DNA of 10,597 nt from CAIVAT01 sp037141055. Its GTDB lineage: Bacteria > Bacteroidota > Bacteroidia > Bacteroidales > FEN-979. The stretch's first letter is position 1, and each line of letters opens with the position of its first letter. The position numbers and the translations under genes are program-made. A model generated the notes under the pieces. That model had not been told where the DNA came from. It searched no databases and saw only the letters and a list, made by a program, of their open reading frames with translations. The DNA lies in contig JBAXDH010000127.1 of NCBI GenBank assembly GCA_037141055.1, positions 1 to 10,597 of the forward strand, in the 5' to 3' direction. Positions 1-7,314 of the stretch are shown here, one piece after another.

Positions 1-2015
1 CACTGATTGCCGCTGAATCGGAGGAAGCTGCCCTGGAGGCCGAAAAGCGAATCGTCATCGAATATGAAGTTCTTCCCGCGATCCTTGACATCAGGTCGGC
101 CATGATCGGCGGCAGCAGCCTTTCTCCTGCCCGTAAGATTGAACGCGGCAATGCGGAAGCGGCCCTGGGCCGTTCGCCTCATGTGCTGAAAGGAGAATTA
201 ACCACCGGGGCACAGGAGCACTGGTACCTGGAAACGCAGACAGCCCTGGCCGTTCCGGGAGAAGGAAAAGAGATGCTGATCCATGCTTCCAGCCAGAATC
301 CTGCTGAAACACAGGCCATCGTTGCCGAGGTTCTGGGCATTCCCAAAAACGAGGTTGAAGTGGAAGTGAAACGAATGGGCGGTGCGTTTGGCGGCAAAGA
401 AACCCAGGGAAACCATGTGGCTGCATGGGCTGCCCTGCTTGCAGATGCGACAGGCCGGCCGGTAAAAATTCACCTGTTTCGCGACGACGACCAGATCATG
501 ACAGGCAAGCGTCACCGCTTCCTTTCCAGGTATGAGATCGGTTTTGACGACCAGGGAGTGATTCTTGCTTACAAAGTGGAATTAAACTCGGATGCCGGGG
601 CTGCCACCGACCTCTCGCGCGCCATACTTGAACGGGCAATGCTTCACGCCGACAACGCGTATTACCTGCCCGACGTGTCGATAACCGGCCTGGCCTGGAA
701 AACAAACCTGCCTTCCAACACGGCCTTCCGCGGATTCGGCGGGCCACAGGGAATGGCAGTGATCGAAAATGCCATTGACCGGATCGCACGATTCCTGAAG
801 AAAGACGCAGCCGAAATCAGGCTTTTGAATTTTTACCGGCATGAGGAACACAACCATACCCCATATGGTGAGAAGGTGGAGAACAACCACCTGTTCAAAA
901 TGTTCCAACTGCTGCAGGACTCATCATCTTACTTAAAACGCCGGCATGAAATCAACCGCTTCAACCGGCAAAACCCTTACTTCAAAAAAGGACTTGCCCT
1001 AACTCCTGTCAAATTCGGCATCTCCTTTACGACCGCCTTTATGAACCAGGGTGCGGCCCTGGTGAATATTTACACGGATGGCACGGTCCTGGTCAATCAC
1101 GGGGGAACAGAGATGGGACAGGGCCTGCACACAAAAATTCTCCGGATCGCCTCTGCCGAACTTGGGATTTCTCATGATAAAATCAAGGTCAACGCCACCA
1201 ACACCTCAAAGGTGCCGAACACTTCACCTACGGCCGCTTCTACCGGCAGCGATCTCAACGGAATGGCCGTTAAAAATGCCATCGACCATATTAAAGAACG
1301 GTTGAGCTCGCTTGCGGTCAAAGAACTTTCGGCAAAAAATCCCGGCAACGAATTTCATAAAAGCAAGCTGGTGTTCCGCGAAAGTTATGTGTACGATGCG
1401 GACCAGCCTTCCTGCAAGATCACGTTTGATCAGTTGTGCGGCCTTGCGAAACTGAACCAGGTAAGCCTGAGCTCAACGGGGTATTATAAAACTCCGGGAA
1501 TATACTTCGATCGCGACACAGGGCTGGGAAACCCTTTTTTTTACTATGCATACGGGATGGCCGTTTCGGAGGTGATGATCGACACCTTCACCGGTTCTCA
1601 CCGTCTGCTTCGTACGGACATCATCCACGATGCCGGGGAGCCGATCAACGAAGGTATCGACATCGGGCAGGTCGAAGGCGGGTTTATGCAGGGAGTGGGC
1701 TGGTGCACCACCGAAGAGATCAAATGGGATAAAGAGGGAAGATTGCTTACGCACTCCCCGGACACCTATAAAATTCCAACGATCAACGACATCCCGTTCG
1801 ATTTCAGGGTGGACCTGCTCAGGGATGTGCCGAATCCCGGCACCATACGCAGGAGCAAAGCGGTTGGGGAACCGCCGTTCATGCTTGCACTTTCGGTCTG
1901 GCTGGCTATAAAAGATGCTGTTTCAGCGGTGGCTGACCACGAAAAGGAACCGGATTTTTCGTTACCGGCAACCGGGGAGGTGATATTAACGGCAGCGGAA
2001 AAATTGAGAATTTGA
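1..2015 (+). CDS. xdhB: Xanthine dehydrogenase, molybdopterin-binding subunit (5'-truncated)
   Basis: This is the catalytic subunit of a molybdenum hydroxylase that oxidises hypoxanthine/xanthine towards urate in the cytoplasm. The reading frame is open from base 3 to the TGA at 2013-2015, so the ATG at 102 is internal; about 670 residues are visible of a usual ~770. Numbering from that ATG, the bovine xanthine oxidase active-site equivalents are present: Gln38 in GAQEHWYLE (Gln767), Glu100 in GGAFGGKE (Glu802), Arg210 in TAFRGFGGPQG (Arg880), Phe309-Thr310 in KFGISFT (Phe1009-Thr1010), HGGTEMGQG at 333-341 (molybdopterin loop), and Glu590 in VGEPPF (Glu1261). Arg210 and the two Phe/Thr residues mark a purine substrate rather than an aldehyde or CO. 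The FAD and Fe-S domains are not in this polypeptide, so they should be separate subunits upstream. No xdhC chaperone gene follows; crcB starts 55 nt later. Naming varies: the same subunit is XdhA in E. coli. Confidence 0.95.
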   Translation, partial: LIAAESEEAALEAEKRIVIEYEVLPAILDIRSAMIGGSSLSPARKIERGNAEAALGRSPHVLKGELTTGAQEHWYLETQTALAVPGEGKEMLIHASSQNPAETQAIVAEVLGIPKNEVEVEVKRMGGAFGGKETQGNHVAAWAALLADATGRPVKIHLFRDDDQIMTGKRHRFLSRYEIGFDDQGVILAYKVELNSDAGAATDLSRAILERAMLHADNAYYLPDVSITGLAWKTNLPSNTAFRGFGGPQGMAVIENAIDRIARFLKKDAAEIRLLNFYRHEEHNHTPYGEKVENNHLFKMFQLLQDSSSYLKRRHEINRFNRQNPYFKKGLALTPVKFGISFTTAFMNQGAALVNIYTDGTVLVNHGGTEMGQGLHTKILRIASAELGISHDKIKVNATNTSKVPNTSPTAASTGSDLNGMAVKNAIDHIKERLSSLAVKELSAKNPGNEFHKSKLVFRESYVYDADQPSCKITFDQLCGLAKLNQVSLSSTGYYKTPGIYFDRDTGLGNPFFYYAYGMAVSEVMIDTFTGSHRLLRTDIIHDAGEPINEGIDIGQVEGGFMQGVGWCTTEEIKWDKEGRLLTHSPDTYKIPTINDIPFDFRVDLLRDVPNPGTIRRSKAVGEPPFMLALSVWLAIKDAVSAVADHEKEPDFSLPATGEVILTAAEKLRI

Positions 2016-2070
2016 AGACCGATGCTTTTTTTTATGCTAATTTCGCTGCTGGAATAAACTTCAACCTGGT

Positions 2071-2451
2071 ATGTTAAAGTTAATCATGATTGCCGGCACA
2101 GGTGGTTTTTTAGGGACCGTTTCACGTTTCCTCGCTTCCCGGTACTTTCAGAATCTCTTTCTTTCAGCCTTCCCATTTGGCACCTTCATCGTCAACATCA
2201 CGGGGTGTTTGCTGATCGGCGTCTTTTTCGGCCTTTCGCAAAAAGGAGATTTCCTGAGTCCTGAATGGAGGATGTTCCTCACCGTGGGCTTTTGCGGAGG
2301 ATTTACCACTTTCTCGGCATTTGCCGTTGAGAATGTTACGCTGCTCAAAGATGGCGACTTTTTCTATTTTGCGCTTTATACCGGACTGAGTGTCTTCTTA
2401 GGACTTCTGGCAACATACCTCGGCAGTACGTTCATTTTAAAAGCAATTTAG
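2071..2451 (+). CDS. crcB: CrcB/Fluc fluoride channel
   Basis: This is a 126-residue inner-membrane protein of the CrcB/Fluc family, which forms antiparallel dimers that let fluoride leave the cytoplasm. Four hydrophobic segments can be read at about residues 3-24, 36-56, 66-88 and 97-125. Family signatures are intact: GGFLGTVSRF near the N-terminus, FGTFIVNITG containing the pore Asn42, and GFCGGFTTFSAF at 73-84 containing the Phe-box and the Gly/Thr stretch that binds the central sodium in known Fluc structures. The length is normal for a single-gene homodimeric channel, and no second crcB lies beside it. The ATG at 2071 gives the standard N-terminus. The 55-nt gap from the xanthine dehydrogenase gene has an 8-T run (2026-2033) and a weak -7-like TAATTTCG (2038-2045). 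I see no fluoride riboswitch there, so co-transcription with xdhB or a weak own promoter are both possible. Confidence 0.93.
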   Translation: MLKLIMIAGTGGFLGTVSRFLASRYFQNLFLSAFPFGTFIVNITGCLLIGVFFGLSQKGDFLSPEWRMFLTVGFCGGFTTFSAFAVENVTLLKDGDFFYFALYTGLSVFLGLLATYLGSTFILKAI

Positions 2452-2473
2452 TCAATCGTATACCCAATTATGC

Positions 2474-2481
2474 TATTTTTG
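2474..2481 (+). promoter_or_regulatory. Candidate Bacteroidota -7 promoter element for the efflux genes
   Basis: TATTTTTG matches the Bacteroidota -7 consensus TAnnTTTG exactly. It lies in the 57-nt gap between crcB and the small DUF6660-like gene. Transcription would begin near 2488, leaving a leader of about 20 nt before the ATG at 2509. The -33 side is poor: only TTAG at 2448-2451 is near the expected spacing. It would drive the small protein, the CzcA-TolC fusion and czcB as one unit. The call rests on the motif and its position only. Confidence 0.4.
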
Positions 2482-2508
2482 CATGACTGACGCGGTTGTA
2501 TCCGACAA

Positions 2509-2826
2509 ATGATGAAATACGTTGCTCTCTTATTAAGCATTTACACGTTATACCTGGTTTCAACGCCATGTGTGGATGACACCTTGCACATTAGCGGCAA
2601 GGTGTCAGGAAAAGCATCGCATCAGCAACAGGAAAATTCTTCGAATCATGCCGATGCCTGTTCTCCTTTTGGCATCTGTTCATGCTGCAGTGTTCCGGTG
2701 ACAGTTGTGCCGGGAACCTTAATCATCCATCCATATTTTTCCATCCAAAGAACATTTTTTCCTGAATTATCGAAAAGCCTGCCCTCATTTTCCCCGGCTT
2801 TCTGGCAACCGCCAAAATTAAGTTAA
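2509..2826 (+). CDS. Small exported Cys/His-containing protein, DUF6660-like, upstream of the metal pump
   Basis: The product is 105 residues. A hydrophobic N-terminal segment (about 3-18, after MMK) reads as a Sec signal peptide or anchor; the following STPC is not a good lipobox. After it come a polar stretch with several His residues (HQQQENSSNH) and a dense cluster ACSPFGICSCC with four cysteines at about residues 51-60. The tail is Pro- and Phe-rich. This layout resembles the small DUF6660 proteins that commonly precede CusA/CzcA-type pumps in Bacteroidota. I recognise it by pattern and context, not by alignment. The Cys/His content and the position 83 nt before czcA suggest a periplasmic metal-binding or accessory role, but no function is established. 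Two consecutive ATGs (2509 and 2512) are possible starts. Confidence 0.75.
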   Translation: MMKYVALLLSIYTLYLVSTPCVDDTLHISGKVSGKASHQQQENSSNHADACSPFGICSCCSVPVTVVPGTLIIHPYFSIQRTFFPELSKSLPSFSPAFWQPPKLS

Positions 2827-2865
2827 TACCCTGGCTTATATCAGAAATTGACATTATATCCTGGC
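2826..2865 (+). repeat. Pair of 10-bp direct repeats in front of czcA
   Basis: ATACCCTGGC (2826-2835) and ATATCCTGGC (2856-2865) differ at one base and are 30 bp apart start to start, close to three helical turns. The first begins on the last base of the small gene's stop codon, and the second lies 44 nt before the pump's ATG. The spacing would suit a regulator binding one face of the DNA. Two copies of a short motif can also arise by chance, and no regulator gene is visible nearby. Confidence 0.25.
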
Positions 2866-2909
2866 ACGGATGTGATGCCTGATTTGTATTAATTTAATTC
2901 ATATCCAGC

Positions 2910-5900
2910 ATGATAGAACGTATTATTCGTTTTTCGATCAGCAACAAGCTGATTGTCGGGATATTTGTAGCGGCATTGATCGGATGGGGCAGTTATTCCC
3001 TGATCAATCTCCCTGTTGATGCCATTCCCGAAATCACCAACAACCAGGTGCAGATCATTTCCCTCGCTCCCTCCCTCGCCGTACAGGAGGTCGAAAGCTT
3101 CATCACAGCCCCCATTGAGATTGCTGTTGCCAATATTCCTGACATTATCGAGCTGCGGTCTATTTCCCGGCTGGGCCTGTCGGTAATTACGGTTGTATTT
3201 AAAGACGGCGTGGACATTTACTGGGCACGGCAGCAGCTCGGCGAACGGCTCCGGGAAGCCGAAGACGTAATTCCGGCGGGGCTTGCCAAAATCGAGCTCG
3301 CCCCTATCAGCAGCGGGCTGGGTGAAATATACCAGTACCATCTTGCCGTTGATAAGGGTTATGAAAAAAAATATTCACCGATGGAATTACGCACCATCCA
3401 GGATTGGGTCGTGCGCCGTGAAATGCTTGGCACCTCCGGTGTTGCCGATATCAACAGTTATGGCGGTTTTGTAAAACAGTATGAAATAGCCGTGAATCCC
3501 GACCGGCTCAGGGCAATGAACCTCACCCTGACTGACATTTTTACCGCCCTGGAAAAAAACAATGCAAACACGGGCAGCGCCTATATCGACAAAAAACCCA
3601 CCGCCTATTTTATCCGCGGGATCGGGCTGGTAAAATCCCTTGATGATATCGGCAAAATCGTCGTCCGGACAAATCAGTCGGGGATTCCTGTACTGATCAG
3701 GGATGTTGCCAATGTCGGGTACGGAAGTGCAACCCGGTATGGTGCATTCGTGGTTGACACAGCAGAAGCGGTTGGAGGGGTTGTTATGATGCTGAAGGGG
3801 GCCAATGCCCATGAAGTGATCGACAATGTCGAATTGCGGATAAAGTCGATCCAGAAGTCTATGCCGGAAGGGGTCAGGATCGAACCATTTCTGAACCGTT
3901 CGGAACTTGTCGGCCGGGCAATCGGAACAGTCTCTGCTAACCTCCTCGAGGGAGCGCTGATTGTGATCTTTATCCTTGTATTGATGCTGGGGAACGTCAG
4001 GGCCGGGTTGATTGTCGCATCGGTCATCCCGCTTTCAATGCTTTTTGCCATCTCGCTGATGAGACTGTTCGGGGTTTCCGGGAACCTGATGAGCCTCGGG
4101 GCTATCGATTTCGGACTGATTGTGGACGGGGCGGTGATCATCGTGGAGAGTGTGGTCCACCGGATATTTTTAAGCCGGCATCATCACCAGGGTGTTGCCC
4201 GGCTCACACAGTCGCAGATGGATGAGAATGTATTCGAATCGGCAAAGCGGATGATGAGTTCCGCCACGTTCGGACAGGTCATCATCCTGATTGTGTACCT
4301 GCCCATCATGGCACTGGTGGGGATCGAGGGAAAAATGTTCAGGCCGATGGCGCAGGTTGTAACCTTTGCCATTCTGGGTGCCGGCATTCTTTCACTTACC
4401 TATGTACCCATGGCCTCGGCCCTTTTCCTGAGCAAGAAGACCCAACACCGGAGAAATATTTCGGATGTTTTGATGGACTGGATGCAAAAGGGATTCCGGC
4501 CTGTCATCGAATGGGTGCTCGGCCATAAAAGAACCGTTGCGGTTGCTTCCGCGGTTTTGTTCATGTCAAGTCTGTTCGTATTTGGCCGCCTTGGAGGCGA
4601 ATTCATTCCCCAGCTTGAAGAAGGGGACCTGGCGGCAGGAGTCATGACATTGCAGGGCGGTTCGCTCACAAATACGGTTGAAACCGTTATCAAAGCCAAC
4701 AAGATCCTGCTTGACAATTTCCCGGAAATCAAGCATACGGTATGTAAGATCGGTGCAGGAGAGATTCCCACCGATCCGACCCCCATGGAAACCGGGGATT
4801 ATATCATCACCCTTAAAGACAAGCGTGAATGGACTTCGGCATCGACACGTGAAGAACTCGTGGCAAAAATGGAAGAAAAGCTGGTAGCGCTGGCCGGGGT
4901 AAAGTTTGAGTTCCAGCAGCCGATCCAGATGCGCTTTAACGAGTTCCTGTCAGGTTCCAAACAGGATGTTGCCATCAAAATATTTGGCGACAACCTGGGT
5001 ATACTGGCAGACAAAGCATCGGAAGTCGAAAAAATCATCCATCAGATTGACGGAGTGGAGGATATCAACGTTGAAAAAGTGGCCGGTCTTGCACAGGTCC
5101 AGGTCGATTTTAACCGCGACCGCCTTGCCCAGTACGGTCTGTCGGTAGAAGAAGTAAACCGGCTGCTGCGGGCCGCCTTTGCAGGAAGCCAGGCCGGGGT
5201 GGTTTATGACGGCGAAAAAAGGTTCGGACTTGTTGTGCGCCTTGACCAGGATTTCCGGAAAAGCCTGGACGATGTCAGAAGCCTGACAGTTACGCTTCCA
5301 AACGGGTCTCAATTACCCTTCGACCAGATCGCCGACATTTCGATAAAATCAGGCCCGGCGCAGGTTTCGAGGGAAGACACCAAACGGAGGATAACTGTGG
5401 GGTTCAACGTGCGAAACCGTGACGTGCAGAGCGTCATCAGGGAGGTGACGAAAAAAACAGACCAGCTGGTCAAACTTCCAACGGGCTACTACATGTCCTA
5501 CGGCGGACAGTTTAAAAACCTTGAAGCTGCCCGGAACAGGCTTGCCATTGCCGTCCCCGTCGCCTTGCTGCTGATTTTCATCCTGCTCTATTTTGCTTTT
5601 CATTCGATCTCGCAAACCCTGGTCATCTTCACCACAGTGCCCATGTCGGCGATCGGCGGGATATTTGCCCTGTGGATGCGCGGCATGAACTTCTCCATCT
5701 CGGCAGGCGTAGGGTTTATCGCGTTGTTCGGAGTAGCGGTCCTGAACGGGATCGTGCTGATCTCAGAATTCAACCGGCTCGAAAAGGAAGGAATATCCGA
5801 CATCCGGGAGCGGATCCTGAAAGGTTTGCATTCGCGGCTTCGCCCTGTAATCATGACTGCCGCAGTGGCCTCCCTGGGATTTTTACCCATGGCGTTGTCA

Positions 5901-7301
5901 ACATCAGCCGGGGCCGAGGTGCAGAAACCACTGGCAACGGTTGTCATTGGCGGGCTGATCAGCGCTACCCTGCTGACGCTGGTTGTGCTACCGGTATTTT
6001 ATTTCTTCCTGTCGGCCGGCCATTTCAGCAAATTATTCCGCCGGCGCATCACCAAAACAGCTGCCGGAATTATGTTGTTGCTTGTCATTCCATCGTTCAT
6101 TCCGATGGCATCGGCCCAGAACAGGAAGAGCATCACCCTTCAGGAAGCCATTCAGCATGCGCTCGACAGCAACCTTTCCATCCGTTCGGCGTTCCATTCG
6201 GTGGCCATGCAACGGGTGCTCAAAGGAGCTTCGTGGGACATTCCGAAAACGGTCATTGAAGGTCAATACGGCCAGATAAACACATTTAACAACGACAACA
6301 GCTTCGCCGTAAAGCAGGAATTTGCCTTTCCGACGGTATATGCAAACCAGTACAAACTTGCCGGCGCGAATGTTAAAAGTGCTGACTGGAAATTAAAGGA
6401 GGTTCAGCTTGAAATTGCCACGCAGGTAAAACAGGTTTACTGGCAACTCGCCTATTTCAGGTCCCGGCAGCGGTTATTGAATTACCAGGACAGTTTGTAT
6501 TCCGGGTTTTTACATGCCGCAGAACTTAGGGCCCGCTCGGGAGAGACAAACCAGCTTGAAATGATCACGGCACGGACCCAGGGCCTCGAGATTAAAAACC
6601 AGCTGCAGCAGGTCGTGGCGGATGCGGGCATCTACGCCCGGAAGCTTCAGCAACTTATTAATTCAACGGTAAAGCTGATTCCGGCCGATACGGCACTGAA
6701 GCGGCTTGATTTCATTTCACCCGGCGACAGCCTCGCGTTATTGTCAAATCCTTCGCTGGAGTATATCAGGCAACAGACGGAAATCGCCCATTATTCAAAC
6801 CGCCTGGAACGAAGCCGGATGATGCCTGATATCAGCATCGGATATTTCAGCCAGACCATGATCGGCATCCAGGAAATCGACGGGGCGTTGCGAACTTTCG
6901 ATGCCGGAACACGTTTTGCCAGCGTCCAGGCCGGAATTTCGCTCCCGTTATGGTTCGGACCCTCCGTTTCGAGGAGCAAAGCCGCGAGGATCAGGGAGGA
7001 GGTTTCACAAACCGATGCAGATTATTATGCCAGCTCGCTGAAAAGCAGCTACCGGTCTCTCTATGATGAATACAGCAAATTCAAGGCGAGCGTTGAGTAT
7101 TACGAACAGCAGGCAGTTCCTGAAGCCGGCCTGATCATTGAACAGGCAACCCGGAGCTACAAGGCAGGAGCACTGGATTACCTCGAATACATCATCACGC
7201 TGAACAGGGCGCTCGACATCAGGCAAAATTACCTGGATGCGCTCAGCAACTATAACCAGACCATTATCAGCATCGATTTCATCACCGGAAAAATCTTTTA
7301 A
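2910..7301 (+). CDS. czcA: CzcA-type heavy-metal RND efflux pump fused to a TolC-type outer-membrane factor
   Basis: The product has 1463 residues: a full inner-membrane proton/metal antiporter (about 1-1040) followed by an outer-membrane efflux domain (about 1070-1463). The pump half starts with a standard RND N-terminus and has the first periplasmic loop (~35-340), TM2-6 (~340-530), TM7 (~542-560), the second loop starting with GGEFIPQLEEGDL, and TM8-12 (~878-1034). In TM4, DFGLIVDGAVIIVE places Asp400, Asp406 and Glu413 where CzcA has Asp402, Asp408 and Glu415. This is the divalent-cation (Zn/Co/Cd-like) pattern rather than the CusA copper/silver pattern, though the exact metal cannot be read. 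The tail has two OEP repeats, beginning SITLQEAIQHALDSN and ending near the C-terminus with RSYKAGALDYLEYI. Between the halves lies a signal-peptide-like segment (see separate entry). The frame is continuous, with no stop or frameshift. The adaptor gene czcB follows after 13 nt. Fused CzcA-TolC proteins of this size are known in Bacteroidota, so the fusion is probably real. Confidence 0.93.
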   Translation: MIERIIRFSISNKLIVGIFVAALIGWGSYSLINLPVDAIPEITNNQVQIISLAPSLAVQEVESFITAPIEIAVANIPDIIELRSISRLGLSVITVVFKDGVDIYWARQQLGERLREAEDVIPAGLAKIELAPISSGLGEIYQYHLAVDKGYEKKYSPMELRTIQDWVVRREMLGTSGVADINSYGGFVKQYEIAVNPDRLRAMNLTLTDIFTALEKNNANTGSAYIDKKPTAYFIRGIGLVKSLDDIGKIVVRTNQSGIPVLIRDVANVGYGSATRYGAFVVDTAEAVGGVVMMLKGANAHEVIDNVELRIKSIQKSMPEGVRIEPFLNRSELVGRAIGTVSANLLEGALIVIFILVLMLGNVRAGLIVASVIPLSMLFAISLMRLFGVSGNLMSLGAIDFGLIVDGAVIIVESVVHRIFLSRHHHQGVARLTQSQMDENVFESAKRMMSSATFGQVIILIVYLPIMALVGIEGKMFRPMAQVVTFAILGAGILSLTYVPMASALFLSKKTQHRRNISDVLMDWMQKGFRPVIEWVLGHKRTVAVASAVLFMSSLFVFGRLGGEFIPQLEEGDLAAGVMTLQGGSLTNTVETVIKANKILLDNFPEIKHTVCKIGAGEIPTDPTPMETGDYIITLKDKREWTSASTREELVAKMEEKLVALAGVKFEFQQPIQMRFNEFLSGSKQDVAIKIFGDNLGILADKASEVEKIIHQIDGVEDINVEKVAGLAQVQVDFNRDRLAQYGLSVEEVNRLLRAAFAGSQAGVVYDGEKRFGLVVRLDQDFRKSLDDVRSLTVTLPNGSQLPFDQIADISIKSGPAQVSREDTKRRITVGFNVRNRDVQSVIREVTKKTDQLVKLPTGYYMSYGGQFKNLEAARNRLAIAVPVALLLIFILLYFAFHSISQTLVIFTTVPMSAIGGIFALWMRGMNFSISAGVGFIALFGVAVLNGIVLISEFNRLEKEGISDIRERILKGLHSRLRPVIMTAAVASLGFLPMALSTSAGAEVQKPLATVVIGGLISATLLTLVVLPVFYFFLSAGHFSKLFRRRITKTAAGIMLLLVIPSFIPMASAQNRKSITLQEAIQHALDSNLSIRSAFHSVAMQRVLKGASWDIPKTVIEGQYGQINTFNNDNSFAVKQEFAFPTVYANQYKLAGANVKSADWKLKEVQLEIATQVKQVYWQLAYFRSRQRLLNYQDSLYSGFLHAAELRARSGETNQLEMITARTQGLEIKNQLQQVVADAGIYARKLQQLINSTVKLIPADTALKRLDFISPGDSLALLSNPSLEYIRQQTEIAHYSNRLERSRMMPDISIGYFSQTMIGIQEIDGALRTFDAGTRFASVQAGISLPLWFGPSVSRSKAARIREEVSQTDADYYASSLKSSYRSLYDEYSKFKASVEYYEQQAVPEAGLIIEQATRSYKAGALDYLEYIITLNRALDIRQNYLDALSNYNQTIISIDFITGKIF
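6039..6116 (+). other. Internal signal-peptide-like segment at the CzcA/TolC junction
   Basis: This stretch encodes residues 1044-1069 of the fusion. It begins RRRITK, runs through a hydrophobic core AGIMLLLVIPSFIPM, and ends ASA before Gln1070. It has the n-, h- and c-regions and the A-x-A motif of a signal peptidase I substrate. TM12 of an RND pump leaves the chain in the cytoplasm, so this segment is needed to carry the TolC part across the membrane. Cleavage after ASA would free a separate outer-membrane protein of 394 residues. Export is implied by topology; cleavage is an inference. Confidence 0.6.
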
Positions 7302-7314
7302 TCTCCAGAATATC

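Noticed and set aside
102..104. ATG at 102 as the true start of xanthine dehydrogenase
   Set aside because: The frame upstream (bases 3-101) is open and encodes typical XDH sequence (ESEEAALEAEK, EYEVLPAILD), so the gene begins before the window.
2012..2064. TTGAAG/CTTCAA inverted repeat with an 8-T run between, as a terminator or riboswitch-like leader
   Set aside because: A 6-bp stem with a 41-nt loop is expected by chance, and the T run has no GC-rich hairpin in front of it.
2497..2509. TTGT-ATCCG-ACAA small palindrome before the DUF6660-like gene
   Set aside because: Four paired bases are too few to support an operator or hairpin.
5672..6259. A 195-codon open frame on the + strand inside the pump gene
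   Set aside because: It overlaps the conserved TM8-12 and junction coding of the CzcA-TolC fusion in another frame, is rich in Arg/His/Gly, and resembles no family; it is a shadow frame.
7237..7314. Longer start for the adaptor gene at 7237
   Set aside because: It would overlap the pump's 3' end by 65 nt and bury the lipoprotein signal peptide, which starts cleanly at 7315.
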